A DNA stretch of 64,000 bases from Clostridia bacterium (GCA_018432615.1 JAHDSQ010000017.1:1-64000); one strand, 5' to 3'; positions 1 to 9,736 are shown, counted from the first letter of the stretch. The notes: a model not told the origin generated them from the sequence alone. A program made the numbers and translations.

Positions 1-14
1 AAAAGGTGAGTAAT

Positions 15-83
15 ATGCATTGTACAGCTAAGTATAAACTTAAGTATTCACTAGATGAGATTTTGAGAGAATCCATTCCTTGA
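15..83 (+). CDS. Possible 22-aa peptide ORF at window edge
   Basis: A short reading frame starts at an ATG preceded by AAAAGGTGAG, a fair ribosome binding site, and ends at TGA. It would encode 22 residues with no recognisable motif. A small hairpin, CCACTT-AAT-AAGTGG, follows at 88-102 without a T run. The frame could be a chance ORF or a tiny gene whose upstream context is cut off by the window edge. From here to 242 nothing else is clear apart from a possible -10 box TATAAT at 214-219. Confidence 0.18.
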   Translation: MHCTAKYKLKYSLDEILRESIP

Positions 84-242
84 TTTTCCACTTAATAAGT
101 GGTTAAAAGGACCGCTTTACTGCTTTCTGCAGTGGAATCATTTATGAATTTCAAAATTATCGGATAAAGGAAATTCCTCTCATGTGCCGAAAACTTGGTT
201 AGCATCGCCAAAATATAATACGAAAGACAAGGAGGGAAACTT

Positions 243-740
243 ATGAGAAGTATTAAATCATTGGTTGCCGGCATAGTCATTGGAGCTTTATTGTTCGGCA
301 GTAGCCCAATTTTCGCGCTGTCCGGGATAAGAAATATTGCTGTAACATACCAGAATATTAAATTAACCGTTGACGGAAAAACCGTTCAAACAGATGCGGA
401 ACCGTTCCTGTATGATGGCCGCACCTATGTGCCCATCAGGGCTGTGTCAGAGGCGTTGGGTGCAGGAGTTAAATGGAGCGCCACGACAAGCACAATCGAA
501 ATCACAAAATCTCCATCGACAACCACCACATCTTCCACGTCGACGTCGGTACCATCTTCTGTTGTCCAGCGGCCGGTGGCCACGGAAAAGCAGAATGTAA
601 CCGTATATATAACAAAAACAGGATCAAAGTATCATACCAGCAATTGCCGGTACCTAAGCAAAAGCAAGATACCGATAAGCCTCAGTACCGCTAAAACGCA
701 GGGATATGGGCCATGTAGCGTATGTAATCCACCGAGATAA
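243..740 (+). CDS. Secreted stalk-domain protein with Cys/His C-terminal motif
   Basis: A 165-aa exported protein. Residues 1-26 form a signal peptide (basic start, hydrophobic core ending near IFALSG). Residues 30-85 match the copper amine oxidase N-terminal-like stalk domain found in many Firmicute surface proteins; the typical stretch YDGRTYVPIRAVSEALGA is present. A Ser/Thr-rich linker (about 90-112) follows. The tail carries a YHTSNCRYL motif and a CSVC pair, resembling the small Cys/His cluster module seen at the end of secreted nuclease-like and Ada-like proteins, so it may bind a metal. Start chosen from AAGGAGGG upstream of ATG. The domain calls are family knowledge; the substrate is unknown. 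Confidence 0.75.
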   Translation: MRSIKSLVAGIVIGALLFGSSPIFALSGIRNIAVTYQNIKLTVDGKTVQTDAEPFLYDGRTYVPIRAVSEALGAGVKWSATTSTIEITKSPSTTTTSSTSTSVPSSVVQRPVATEKQNVTVYITKTGSKYHTSNCRYLSKSKIPISLSTAKTQGYGPCSVCNPPR

Positions 741-929
741 ATCCTTATTGCCAAATTTATCAGGGAATCACTTCCTTTATGCCAACAGCCATGCTCGTTG
801 ATGCAAGCTAATTCTGCAAAGTTACGGAATGATAAGATTCTCAATTTATTAATGATTTTTGATATAGGTTAAGTTCTAATGAAATTGTGATACGCCGGTT
901 AGTCAAATCAAGCCGCAGTCATGAAAGGT

Positions 930-956
930 AACCGTGATCCGGATCACGGTTTTTTG
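930..956 (+). terminator. Rho-independent terminator
   Basis: A perfect 11-bp inverted repeat, AACCGTGATCC/GGATCACGGTT, is followed by a T run (TTTTTT) on the plus strand. It lies 190 bp past the stalk-protein gene and before the oppositely oriented yczE-like gene. The 741-929 gap holds nothing else that I recognise. Confidence 0.7.
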
Positions 957-1001
957 CTATCTGAAACGGATTCTTGCTTAGTTTTGATAAGCTTAGCTTA
1001 T

Positions 1002-1691
1002 TTATGATTTTGCTTTTTCAGAAACATCCTTTTTCTTGGCGGACTGCGCAAGATAGTGTTTAAGAGCATTATAGTCATCCCAGATAACACGATGATGGAT
1101 ATCTGATGCTTTCTTGCGGGCAAGATAGAATCCGGATTGGATGGCAAAACCTATTAAAACTGCCGTCAGCGCAGTGCCGATACCGATAAGTCCCCCCAGA
1201 AAATACGCTGCTACCAGAACAAGAGTCTCAATACAGAGCCGTATTTTCCAAACAGGCTGCCGAAACTTTTTTATCAACCCCAGCATGAGGCTATCACGTG
1301 GGCCCGAACCCAACTGAGCTAACATATATAAGCATGACCCCCATCCCATGAATAGGATACCGAAAAAAAGCATCGCCCACATCTGCCAAGCTGTAGAGGC
1401 CAAGGGAACAAGTTCGTAATTCCTAAGAAAGTCAATCAAATAACCGACGAAATAGGTGTTAATTATTGTGCCCCAACCGGGATATTCTTTTAAAAAGGCA
1501 GCAAGAATTAAAATAACAACCCCTACTAACTGACTTATCTGTCCAACCTTTAGACCGGTAATATTGGAAAGGCCTAAATGAAAGGCATCCCAGGGTGATG
1601 CTCCGGCTCCCGAATGTATAGTCAGAACTATACCGAGGCTGAGTAGGCAAACACCTAATGCTAATAGAATGATACGACCTAATATCTTCAT
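1002..1691 (-). CDS. YczE/YitT-like integral membrane protein
   Basis: A 229-aa polytopic membrane protein with about five hydrophobic helices. It begins with KILGRIILLALGVCLLSLGI and contains SGAGASPWDAFHLGLS and GSGPRDSLMLGL, the repeated small-residue/PWD and GPRD motifs of the YczE (YyaS/YitT-related) family. The soluble C-terminus is basic. Family members are uncharacterised or weakly linked to transport and export. Start supported by GGGAGT upstream on the minus strand. Monocistronic, with its own promoter just upstream. No function can be assigned from the sequence. Confidence 0.75.
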   Translation of the reverse strand: MKILGRIILLALGVCLLSLGIVLTIHSGAGASPWDAFHLGLSNITGLKVGQISQLVGVVILILAAFLKEYPGWGTIINTYFVGYLIDFLRNYELVPLASTAWQMWAMLFFGILFMGWGSCLYMLAQLGSGPRDSLMLGLIKKFRQPVWKIRLCIETLVLVAAYFLGGLIGIGTALTAVLIGFAIQSGFYLARKKASDIHHRVIWDDYNALKHYLAQSAKKKDVSEKAKS

Positions 1692-1723
1692 AGTGTACTC
1701 CCAATCTTTTTAGTATACTTGCC

Positions 1724-1751
1724 ATTCTACCACTTTTATGAGATTTTGTAA
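1724..1751 (-). promoter_or_regulatory. Sigma-A-type promoter of the yczE-like gene
   Basis: Read on the minus strand: -35 TTACAA (1746-1751), 16-bp spacer, -10 TAGAAT (1724-1729) with an extended TG in front. It sits 33 bp upstream of the start codon. Confidence 0.5.
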
Positions 1752-1847
1752 GCATTAACAAATCAGTCCGGAAGTTTGTAAAGGACTTTTAAACATGGTA
1801 ACATTAAATTACAAAAACGAACGGCGAATATCGTATCGATGTGAGGT

Positions 1848-2783
1848 ATGATAATGAGAAAAACAACCAAACCCTATGATTTTTATCCGGAGCGGCAAGA
1901 AATCGATGCTTGGTTGGAAGGCATCATGACTGAGGGTAAGAGCATTGGTTATGATGCGGAAGCCATTGAGCTGACAGGATATGCCCCGAACTTTGGCGTT
2001 CGGCATCTGCGGGATTTCAAGTACATCCGTTTCAGCCCGGCAGGTAGGGATGAGTTTTATGCTTATTGGCAGCCGGCCTTATCAGGCCCTGCGCCCCTGC
2101 TTGTCCACTTGCCTGCATATTCGGCAAACATAAGCTCTCAGCCGGACTTAGTTGTTCAGGGGTACAATATTCTTCACATCAACCCCTTGGGATATATGAC
2201 CCCCTTAGGGCCTGATTTCAGCAAAGCAAGAGATCGTTCGTGGCCTGTTCTACCGGATACGGTGCAAAGCGGCGGAAAGAGGGGTTACCGGGACTGGCTG
2301 ATAAACTGTGTAATTGCTCTGCGTTGGGCACAAGAACAGCAGGAATGCCTTAAAGACAGGCTCTCTTTTTTCGGTACCAGCCAAGGAGGTGGAACTGCCT
2401 TGCTTTTAGCTTCTCTCTATCAGAATAAGGGGATAAGATGTGCGGCAGCCGATGTGCCCTTCCTGACAGATATCCCCACCGCCATAAAACACGGAGGTAA
2501 CGCTTACGATGCTGTACGGGAGGTGTTGGCGGGAATGGAAAATGAAAGCCGGGGATGGTACGGGCTGGGATTGATAGATACCCTTTCTCATGTACATCGC
2601 CTTGGTTCCCCGGTACTGCTTACTGCCGCCGGTAATGATAACTCCTGTCCGCCAGCAGCGATAGAAAACTTATTCAAGAAGCTTTCCGGCACAAAGTTGT
2701 ATTGTTACCTGGACGGACAAAAACATGGCTACACCAAGGAGTTTGGGCCGCTGTCTGCGAGTTGGTTCAGATTATATGCATAA
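1848..2783 (+). CDS. Alpha/beta hydrolase, acetyl-xylan-esterase-like
   Basis: A 311-aa soluble alpha/beta hydrolase. The nucleophile elbow G-T-S-Q-G is in the middle of the protein (FFGTSQGGGTALL). A late Asp (AAGNDNSCPP) and a His (DGQKHGYTKEF) complete a plausible Ser-Asp-His triad. The order and the phrase after the elbow (CAAADVPFLTD) resemble the AXE1/cephalosporin-C deacetylase family, which hydrolyses acetyl esters; the substrate here is unknown. No signal peptide, so cytoplasmic. Two in-frame ATGs occur, at 1848 and 1854; GAGG at 1843-1846 is better spaced for 1854, so the true protein may be two residues shorter. Followed by a strong terminator, so transcribed alone. Confidence 0.75.
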   Translation: MIMRKTTKPYDFYPERQEIDAWLEGIMTEGKSIGYDAEAIELTGYAPNFGVRHLRDFKYIRFSPAGRDEFYAYWQPALSGPAPLLVHLPAYSANISSQPDLVVQGYNILHINPLGYMTPLGPDFSKARDRSWPVLPDTVQSGGKRGYRDWLINCVIALRWAQEQQECLKDRLSFFGTSQGGGTALLLASLYQNKGIRCAAADVPFLTDIPTAIKHGGNAYDAVREVLAGMENESRGWYGLGLIDTLSHVHRLGSPVLLTAAGNDNSCPPAAIENLFKKLSGTKLYCYLDGQKHGYTKEFGPLSASWFRLYA

Positions 2784-2798
2784 GGGTAAAAAATTCAT

Positions 2799-2827
2799 AA
2801 AAGACCGGGACAACTGCCCGGTCTTTT
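2799..2827 (+). terminator. Rho-independent terminator
   Basis: An 11-bp stem, AAAAGACCGGG/CCCGGTCTTTT, with a 7-nt loop. The A-rich and T-rich flanks make it work in either direction. It separates the hydrolase gene from nifJ. Confidence 0.8.
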
Positions 2828-2889
2828 GTGATAGAATATCTACATATAAAAACAATGACTTCAACAAAAAGAGCTAACGGAGGAAAACT

Positions 2890-5800
2890 ATGAGTAAAAT
2901 TATGAAAACAATGGACGGAAATGAAGCCGCCGCCTATATATCGTATGCCTTTACGGAAGTAGCCGCCATCTATCCGATCACACCTTCATCTCCTATGGCG
3001 GAGCTTGTTGATGCCTGGTCGGCCCAGGGGAAGAAAAACATCTTCGGACAGGAAGTACAACTGGTTGAAATGCAATCTGAGGCTGGTGCTATCGGTGCGG
3101 TCCACGGTTCTTTGGAGGCCGGGGCATTAGCCACATCATATACAGCCTCACAAGGTTTACTCCTGATGGTGCCGACCATGTACCGCATCGCAGGACAGCT
3201 TCATCCCGCTGTACTGCATGTAAGTTCACGTACGGTTGGAACTCATGCCCTTTCCATTTTCGGGGATCATTCGGATGTTATGAGCTGTAGGCAAACAGGC
3301 TTTGCCTTGCTGTCCTCGGGAAGTGTTCAGGAGGTCATGGATCTTGCCGGAGTGGCGCATCTTGCGGCTATTAAAGGCAGTGTGCCGTTTCTCCATTTCT
3401 TTGATGGCTTTAGAACTTCTCATGAGCTTCAGAAAATCGAATGTCTGGATTACAGTAATTTGGCTAAGTTGCTGGACCAGGAGGCGCTGGAAAGATTCCG
3501 CAAAAAATCTTTAAATCCGGAAAGGCCTGTCCAGCGCAGTACGGTGCAAAATCCTGATGTTTTCTTTCAAGCCCGAGAAGCCAGCAATCGATACTACGAC
3601 CGATTGCCTGAGCTGGTAGAAGAATATATGGGTGAGATAAACAAACTGACAGGAAGAAACTACAAGTTGTTTAATTACTATGGGGCTCCTGATGCCGAAA
3701 ACATCATCATCGCCATGGGCTCTGTAAGCGGTACGGTTGAAGAAACCGTAGATTATTTGCTTGCTAGAGGCGAAAAAGTGGGCTATGTGCAAGTGCATCT
3801 TTATCGGCCCTTTTCCGCAAAACACCTTTTAGCGGCGATTCCGCAGACAGTAAAAAGAATAGCTGTGCTGGATAGAACGAAAGAGCCCGGGGCAGTCGGC
3901 GAACCGTTGTATGTGGATGTATGTGCGGCCTATGGAGAACTTAGGAACAGACCGGAGATGGTGGCAGGCAGGTACGGCCTGTCTTCCAAGGATACTACGC
4001 CTGCGCAAATTGTGGCTGTATTCGATAATTTGAAGCAGAAAACGCCAAAAAATCACTTTACAGTCGGCATCAATGATGATGTCACGAACTTGTCCTTAAG
4101 CGTTGGCGAGGAGCTTGATATTGTATCGCAGGACACTGTCAGCTGCAAATTCTGGGGGCTTGGTTCGGATGGAACTGTGGGAGCAAACAAAAATACTATC
4201 AAAATTATTGGTGAACATACGGATTACTATATCCAGGCATATTTTGAATACGACACCAAAAAATCCGGAGCGGTGACGAAATCCCACCTTCGTTTCGGGA
4301 AAGAACCTATCCGTTCCAGTTATCTAGTGAAAAAGGCTGATTTCATAGCCTGTCACAATCATTCATATCTTGATAAATACGACATTGTTTCGGAGCTTAA
4401 GGATGGCGGGACATTTCTTTTAAACTGCGGTTGGTCCGAGGAGGAACTGGCGGAAAGAATGCCCGCAGAAATGAAGAGATTCCTGGTTAACCACCGGATT
4501 CGTTTTTATACCATTGATGCTACCAAAGCCGCACAAGAACTTGGCTTAGGCAACCGTATCAACATTGTCCTGCAGGCTGCGTTTTTTAAGTTGGTCAATA
4601 TCATCCCGGTTGATGAGGCCACGGAATATATGAAACAGACCATCCAACAAACATACGGCAAACTAGGGGAAAAGGTTGTCCGTATGAACTATGCCGCAGT
4701 TGATAAAGGTTTGGCAGAAGTCAGAGAGGTCAAGGTGCCCCAAGAATGGCGACAGGCTGTTGCGAAGAAGCGCACAGAAGAGGAGGCACCTGACGTTATT
4801 AAAAGAATCCTTATTCCGATCAGTGCACAGGAAGGAGATAAACTTCCCGTAAGTGCTTTTGTGGGTATGGAAGACGGCACCATCCCCTTAGGAACGGCCG
4901 CTTATGAAAAAAGAGGGACGGCACTTGATGTGCCTGTCTGGCAGCCGGATAACTGTATCCAATGTAACCAGTGTTCCTATGTATGTCCCCATGCGGCCAT
5001 TAGGCCGGTTCTTTTGGATGAGCAGGAAACAAAAAATGCCCCTAGGGGCTTTGAAACCAGAAAGGCGAAAGGAAAAGGGTTGGAACAGTACAATTACAGA
5101 ATGCAGGTAAGTGATTTGGATTGTTTGGGCTGCGGAAGCTGTGTTGAGGTCTGTCCTGCTAAAGAAAAAGCTCTTGTCATGACCCCGCTGGAAGGAAAAC
5201 GGCTTGAGACGGAAAACTGGAATTATGCCTTAGGGGTTTCTGTTAAAGAGACGGGGTTGAATGTGGCTACGGTAAAAGGAAGCCAGTTTAAACAGCCGCT
5301 GTTGGAATTCTCCGGGGCATGCGCAGGCTGTGGCGAAACCCCATATTACAAGCTTATTACCCAGCTTTACGGTGACAGAATGTATTTGGCTAACGGGACC
5401 GGCTGTTCTCAGGCTTGGGGAGCCGCGTTTCCTTCCGTTCCTTACACCGTAAACAAGGAGGGTCATGGACCGGCCTGGTCTAATTCACTGTTTGAAAACA
5501 ATGCGGAATTCAGCCTGGGCATGTGTTTGGCTGTCAACCAGCAAAGAAATAATTTACGGATGAAGGCAGAAGCTCTCTTGAAAGTGACAGATAAGGGTGA
5601 AGTTAAAAATGCGATTAGTCAATGGCTGGATAACTTTAATAATGGGGAAACATCGAAGGAAAGTAGCAAGGGACTGGTCGCGGTTCTAAAAAACAGTGGT
5701 TTGTCGGGAAAGGCCATGAAAATAGCGCAGGAAATCATTAACAACAAGGAGCATCTAGTCAAAAAGTCAATGTGGATGATCGGAGGCGACGGCTGGGCTT

Positions 5801-6414
5801 ACGATATCGGGTATGGAGGCTTGGATCATGTTTTCTCCTCGGGTGAGGACGTGAACATCTTTGTGGTGGATACGGAAGTATATTCAAATACCGGCGGACA
5901 ATCCTCTAAGGCGACTCCGTTGGGTGCTGTGGCTCAATTTGCGGCTTCCGGGAAAAAGAGCGCGAAAAAGGATCTGGGGAGTATGGCTATGAGCTACGGT
6001 CATGTTTATGTCGCCCAGGTGGCTATGGGAGCAAACCAAGGACAATTGTTAAAAACATTGCAGGAAGCCGAGAGCTATCCGGGTACTTCGCTGATTATCG
6101 CTTACGCCCCCTGTATTGCCCATGGAATCAAGGCCGGAATGGCAAAGGTTCAGCAGGAAATGAAACGTGCTGTTGAAGCTGGCTATTGGCATTTATATAG
6201 ATATAACCCGCTTTTGAAAGAGCAGGGAAAAAACCCGTTTGTTATAGATTCAAAAGAACCTACAGCTGACTTCAGAGAGTTTTTAATGGGGGAAATCAGG
6301 TATTCGTCCTTAGAAAAAACATTTCCTGAGGAAGCAAAGGTATTGTTTGAAAAGGCAACAAAAGAGGCTAAGGAAAAATACGCTCTCTATAAACAGCTCG
6401 CAGAACAGAGCTGA
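2890..6414 (+). CDS. nifJ: Pyruvate:ferredoxin (flavodoxin) oxidoreductase
   Basis: A 1174-aa homodimer-type PFOR that oxidatively decarboxylates pyruvate to acetyl-CoA, reducing ferredoxin, in the cytoplasm of anaerobes. The full domain order is visible: N-terminal pyrimidine-binding domain (AAAYISYAFTEVAAIYPITP), domain II, the gamma domain (KFWGLGSDGTVGANKNTIKI), an EKR linker, two [4Fe-4S] motifs (CIQCNQCSYVCP and CLGCGSCVEVCP), then the TPP domain with CAGCGET, GDGWAYDIGYGG and the Mg/TPP site VDTEVYSNTGGQ. The length matches the family. GGAGG precedes the start. It is followed 50 bp later by the fusion ligase gene with no terminator between them, so the two may be co-transcribed. Confidence 0.97.
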   Translation: MSKIMKTMDGNEAAAYISYAFTEVAAIYPITPSSPMAELVDAWSAQGKKNIFGQEVQLVEMQSEAGAIGAVHGSLEAGALATSYTASQGLLLMVPTMYRIAGQLHPAVLHVSSRTVGTHALSIFGDHSDVMSCRQTGFALLSSGSVQEVMDLAGVAHLAAIKGSVPFLHFFDGFRTSHELQKIECLDYSNLAKLLDQEALERFRKKSLNPERPVQRSTVQNPDVFFQAREASNRYYDRLPELVEEYMGEINKLTGRNYKLFNYYGAPDAENIIIAMGSVSGTVEETVDYLLARGEKVGYVQVHLYRPFSAKHLLAAIPQTVKRIAVLDRTKEPGAVGEPLYVDVCAAYGELRNRPEMVAGRYGLSSKDTTPAQIVAVFDNLKQKTPKNHFTVGINDDVTNLSLSVGEELDIVSQDTVSCKFWGLGSDGTVGANKNTIKIIGEHTDYYIQAYFEYDTKKSGAVTKSHLRFGKEPIRSSYLVKKADFIACHNHSYLDKYDIVSELKDGGTFLLNCGWSEEELAERMPAEMKRFLVNHRIRFYTIDATKAAQELGLGNRINIVLQAAFFKLVNIIPVDEATEYMKQTIQQTYGKLGEKVVRMNYAAVDKGLAEVREVKVPQEWRQAVAKKRTEEEAPDVIKRILIPISAQEGDKLPVSAFVGMEDGTIPLGTAAYEKRGTALDVPVWQPDNCIQCNQCSYVCPHAAIRPVLLDEQETKNAPRGFETRKAKGKGLEQYNYRMQVSDLDCLGCGSCVEVCPAKEKALVMTPLEGKRLETENWNYALGVSVKETGLNVATVKGSQFKQPLLEFSGACAGCGETPYYKLITQLYGDRMYLANGTGCSQAWGAAFPSVPYTVNKEGHGPAWSNSLFENNAEFSLGMCLAVNQQRNNLRMKAEALLKVTDKGEVKNAISQWLDNFNNGETSKESSKGLVAVLKNSGLSGKAMKIAQEIINNKEHLVKKSMWMIGGDGWAYDIGYGGLDHVFSSGEDVNIFVVDTEVYSNTGGQSSKATPLGAVAQFAASGKKSAKKDLGSMAMSYGHVYVAQVAMGANQGQLLKTLQEAESYPGTSLIIAYAPCIAHGIKAGMAKVQQEMKRAVEAGYWHLYRYNPLLKEQGKNPFVIDSKEPTADFREFLMGEIRYSSLEKTFPEEAKVLFEKATKEAKEKYALYKQLAEQS

Positions 6415-6464
6415 AATGATAAACAGAGTAAAGAGAAAGAACAATAGTATTTAGGAGGAACGTT

Positions 6465-8996
6465 ATGAAAATAGCATTTTCAACCCTTGGTTGCCCCGAC
6501 TTCTCTTGGACAGATATTTATACAATGGCGAAGGATCTCGGGTTTGACGGCATCGAAATTCGCGGGCTGGGTAAAGACATTTTTGCGGTGAGGGCTCAGC
6601 CCTTTAAGGAAGATCAGATAGCCCTAACGGAGAAAAAACTTTCCGCCCTGCGGCTTAAGATATCCTGTCTGTCTTCCGATTGTTGCTTGAAGTATGCAGA
6701 TAAAGCCGAAGAAAATCATCAGGAAATCTTGCAGTATATTATGTTGGCGTCCAAACTGAATACCCCGTATATACGTATTCTCGCCGATGATAAACCCCAC
6801 CCCGACGGCGAGGTAGATGACAAAGTCGTTATTGCTGCGCTACATCGATTGATTCCAATAGCGGAACAGCATAACGTAACGTTACTGGTGGAAAGCAATG
6901 GGGTCTATTCTGATACCTCCAGGTTGCGCAGTCTGCTTGAGCATATTTCCAGTGATGCGGTTGCTGCTTTGTGGGATTTCCATCATCCTTATCGGTTCGC
7001 CGGAGAAACCCCCGGACAGACAGTGCAGAACCTCGGTGCCTACATTAAATATGTACACATTAAAGATTCCCTGGTTGTAGACGGAGAAATCCAATACCGG
7101 ATGATGGGCGAAGGGGATATGCCTATAGACGATATGATGCTCGCTTTACAATCCATCAACTATGACGGGTTTATTTCATTGGAATGGGTCAAACGCTGGG
7201 CTCCTGACCTTAACGATGCCGGCATCGTATTTCCCCATTTTGTAAACTATATGAGCCGCTATATCGAGAACAAGACCGTGAGAAGCCGTCTTTTTGATAA
7301 TAAGACCAAGACAGGCAAGTATGTGTGGGAAAAGGACACTTTGTTGGATCTGACTTTTCCTCAGGTGCTGGATCGTATGGTGGAAGAGTTTCCCGACCAA
7401 TATGCATTCAAATACACCACTTTGGATTATACCAAAACATATGCTGAGTTCCGAGAGGATGTGGACACCTTTGCCCGCTCCCTGATCGCCTTAGGGGTGA
7501 AACCGGGGGATAAGGTTGCCATTTGGGCCACCAATGTTCCCCAATGGTTTATTACTTTTTGGGCCGCGACGAAGATAGGCGCGATTTTAGTTACGGTAAA
7601 TACGAGTTATAAGATTTATGAGGCCGAATATTTGCTGCGCCAATCAGATACACACACGCTGGTAATGATTGATGGGCATAAGGATTCTGATTACGTAGGC
7701 ATTATTAAAGAGTTATGTCCCGAATTGGAAACAGCCGAACCGGGAACGTCCCTTCACATAAAAAGGCTGCCATTTTTGCGTAATATCATAACAACAGATT
7801 CACGGCAAAAGGGGTGCTTGACATGGAATGAAGCTGTAGCACTGTCCGAGCGCGTCCCCTTGGAGATGGTGTATTACCGTGCTTATTCCATGAATAAACA
7901 TGATGTTTGTAATATGCAGTATACCTCCGGCACCACCGGGTTTCCCAAGGGTGTTATGCTGACCCACTATAACGTGGTGAACAACGGCAAGACCATCGGG
8001 GACTGTATGGACTTTTCCACGGCGGATCGTCTGTTAATTCATGTTCCGATGTTTCATTGCTTCGGTATGGTGCTGGCTATGACAGCAGCCATGACCCATG
8101 GTGCTACTATGTGTCCGATTCCCGCCTTTTCACCTAAACTGGCGCTGGAATGTATTAATAAAGAGAAAATTACAGCGTGTCACGGGGTACCTACCATGTT
8201 TATTGCCATGCTGGGGCATGAGGATTTTGACAGAACCGACTTCTCTTCGTTAAGAACCGGCATCATGGCCGGTAGTCCCTGTCCAATCAAGGTCATGCAA
8301 GATGTAGTCGACAAGATGAATATGAAGGAAATTACTATCGTTTATGGTCAGACGGAGGCATCCCCCGGTTGTACCCAAAGCCGGGCCGACGATCCTATCT
8401 CACTTCGCGTAAACACGGTAGGTCGGGCCCTGCCGGGGGTGGAGTGCAAGATAGTAGATCCCGTTACCGGTGAGGATCTGCCGGATGAAGCGGACGGCGA
8501 ATTCGTAGCCCGGGGTTACAATATTATGAAGGGTTACTACAAGATGCCTGAGGCAACGGCAGCCGCAATAGGTGAAGACGGTTGGTTGCACACTGGAGAT
8601 TTGGCCAAGCGCGATGCCGATGGTAACTTTAAGATAACAGGACGCATCAAGGATATGATTATTCGAGGCGGCGAAAATATTTACCCTAAAGAGATCGAAG
8701 ACTTTATTTATACCCATCCGAAGGTTGTGGACGTCCAGGTTATCGGTGTGCCTGACAAACAGTACGGAGAGGAAATTATGGCCTGTATCATCTTAAAAGA
8801 CGGTGTGACCATGACCAAAGACGAGCTGAAGGAATATGTCCGCTCCCATATGGCCAAGCATAAGACACCGCGCTATGTTGATTTTGTCAGCGAATTCCCC
8901 ATGAATGCAGCCGGTAAAATCATGAAGTATAAAATGCGCGAGTATGCTGTGGAAAAACTTGGACTGCAGGATGACGGCAACATTGAAACTGCCTGA
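6465..8996 (+). CDS. Fusion: sugar-phosphate isomerase-like TIM barrel + AMP-forming acyl-CoA ligase
   Basis: One uninterrupted 843-aa frame holds two enzymes. Residues 1-275 form a xylose-isomerase/AP-endonuclease-2-type TIM barrel, with all four usual metal ligands visible in LLVESN, ALWDFHH, VHIKD and SLEWVK. Residues 290-835 form a complete ANL-superfamily adenylate-forming ligase: P-loop YTSGTTGFPKG, YGQTEASP, GWLHTGDLAKRDADG, the hinge GRIKDMIIRGGENIYP, and the C-terminal catalytic Lys in NAAGKIMK. The ligase half resembles medium/long-chain fatty-acyl-CoA synthetases. AGGAGG lies before the ATG. The joined activity is unknown; perhaps a hydroxy- or sugar-derived acid is isomerised and then activated. 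The neighbouring nifJ supplies CoA-thioester context only. The domain calls are secure; the combined role is inference. Confidence 0.88.
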   Translation: MKIAFSTLGCPDFSWTDIYTMAKDLGFDGIEIRGLGKDIFAVRAQPFKEDQIALTEKKLSALRLKISCLSSDCCLKYADKAEENHQEILQYIMLASKLNTPYIRILADDKPHPDGEVDDKVVIAALHRLIPIAEQHNVTLLVESNGVYSDTSRLRSLLEHISSDAVAALWDFHHPYRFAGETPGQTVQNLGAYIKYVHIKDSLVVDGEIQYRMMGEGDMPIDDMMLALQSINYDGFISLEWVKRWAPDLNDAGIVFPHFVNYMSRYIENKTVRSRLFDNKTKTGKYVWEKDTLLDLTFPQVLDRMVEEFPDQYAFKYTTLDYTKTYAEFREDVDTFARSLIALGVKPGDKVAIWATNVPQWFITFWAATKIGAILVTVNTSYKIYEAEYLLRQSDTHTLVMIDGHKDSDYVGIIKELCPELETAEPGTSLHIKRLPFLRNIITTDSRQKGCLTWNEAVALSERVPLEMVYYRAYSMNKHDVCNMQYTSGTTGFPKGVMLTHYNVVNNGKTIGDCMDFSTADRLLIHVPMFHCFGMVLAMTAAMTHGATMCPIPAFSPKLALECINKEKITACHGVPTMFIAMLGHEDFDRTDFSSLRTGIMAGSPCPIKVMQDVVDKMNMKEITIVYGQTEASPGCTQSRADDPISLRVNTVGRALPGVECKIVDPVTGEDLPDEADGEFVARGYNIMKGYYKMPEATAAAIGEDGWLHTGDLAKRDADGNFKITGRIKDMIIRGGENIYPKEIEDFIYTHPKVVDVQVIGVPDKQYGEEIMACIILKDGVTMTKDELKEYVRSHMAKHKTPRYVDFVSEFPMNAAGKIMKYKMREYAVEKLGLQDDGNIETA

Positions 8997-9010
8997 GATA
9001 AGGATATAAT
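8983..9010 (+). promoter_or_regulatory. Sigma-A-type promoter of purC
   Basis: -35 TTGAAA (8983-8988, inside the end of the preceding gene), 16-bp spacer, -10 TATAAT (9005-9010). It implies that purC is transcribed independently of the nifJ/ligase genes. Confidence 0.6.
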
Positions 9011-9052
9011 ATAGACGGCGCAAAAAGATAGCGATACGGAGGTTGTTTAATA

Positions 9053-9736
9053 ATGGAGAAAATTTATGTTGGCAAGACAAAAGATGTTTACAGAAAAGAA
9101 GACGGGAACTACTTATTAAAATTTAAGGACGATGTTACGGGAACAGACGGGGTATTTGATCCGGGAGCCAATACGGTGGGACTGTCAATTGCAGGGGCAG
9201 GTAAGGCAGGTCTCAAATTAACAAAATTATTTTTTGAAAAAATCAATGCGGCAGGAATCCCGACTCATTTTATAGCGGCAGACATTGAGAATACCACCAT
9301 GACAGTAAAACCGGCCAAGATTTTCGGACAGGGCGTAGAAGTCATTTTGCGCTATAAAGCGGTTGGCAGTTTCCTTAGAAGGTACGGCGAGTATTGCAAC
9401 GAGGCTGATGACCTTGACGGTTATGTGGAAGTAACCTTAAAGGACGACGAAAGGAATGACCCGCTGATTACCGACGAAGCCTTGGAAATGCTAGGAATAA
9501 TGACTAAAGAAGAGTATAGAGTCTTAGTTGATATGACTAGAGAAATCGGGGAAATCGTCAAAGCAGAAATGGCCAAGAAGGACTTAGAGCTTTACGATAT
9601 TAAATTTGAGTTTGGACGTGTAGGTGAGAATGGGCAAGTGGCCTTAATAGATGAGATTTCGGGAGGAAACATGCGGGCTTATCGGGGCGGTAAGTATGTT
9701 GAGCCCTTGGAATTAGAAAGAATAATGATGGAGTAA
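9053..9736 (+). CDS. purC: SAICAR synthetase (phosphoribosylaminoimidazole-succinocarboxamide synthase)
   Basis: A 227-aa enzyme of de novo purine synthesis that joins CAIR and aspartate, using ATP, to form SAICAR. Recognised by YVGKTKDVY at the N-terminus, DDVTGTDGV, the central EVILRYKAVGSFLRRYG and the late DIKFEFGRV...LIDEISGGNMRA motifs. The length is typical of the short bacterial form. It stands alone here with its own promoter and is followed by tRNA genes, not by the rest of a pur operon; purA lies 16 kb downstream. GGAGG precedes the ATG. Confidence 0.92.
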   Translation: MEKIYVGKTKDVYRKEDGNYLLKFKDDVTGTDGVFDPGANTVGLSIAGAGKAGLKLTKLFFEKINAAGIPTHFIAADIENTTMTVKPAKIFGQGVEVILRYKAVGSFLRRYGEYCNEADDLDGYVEVTLKDDERNDPLITDEALEMLGIMTKEEYRVLVDMTREIGEIVKAEMAKKDLELYDIKFEFGRVGENGQVALIDEISGGNMRAYRGGKYVEPLELERIMME

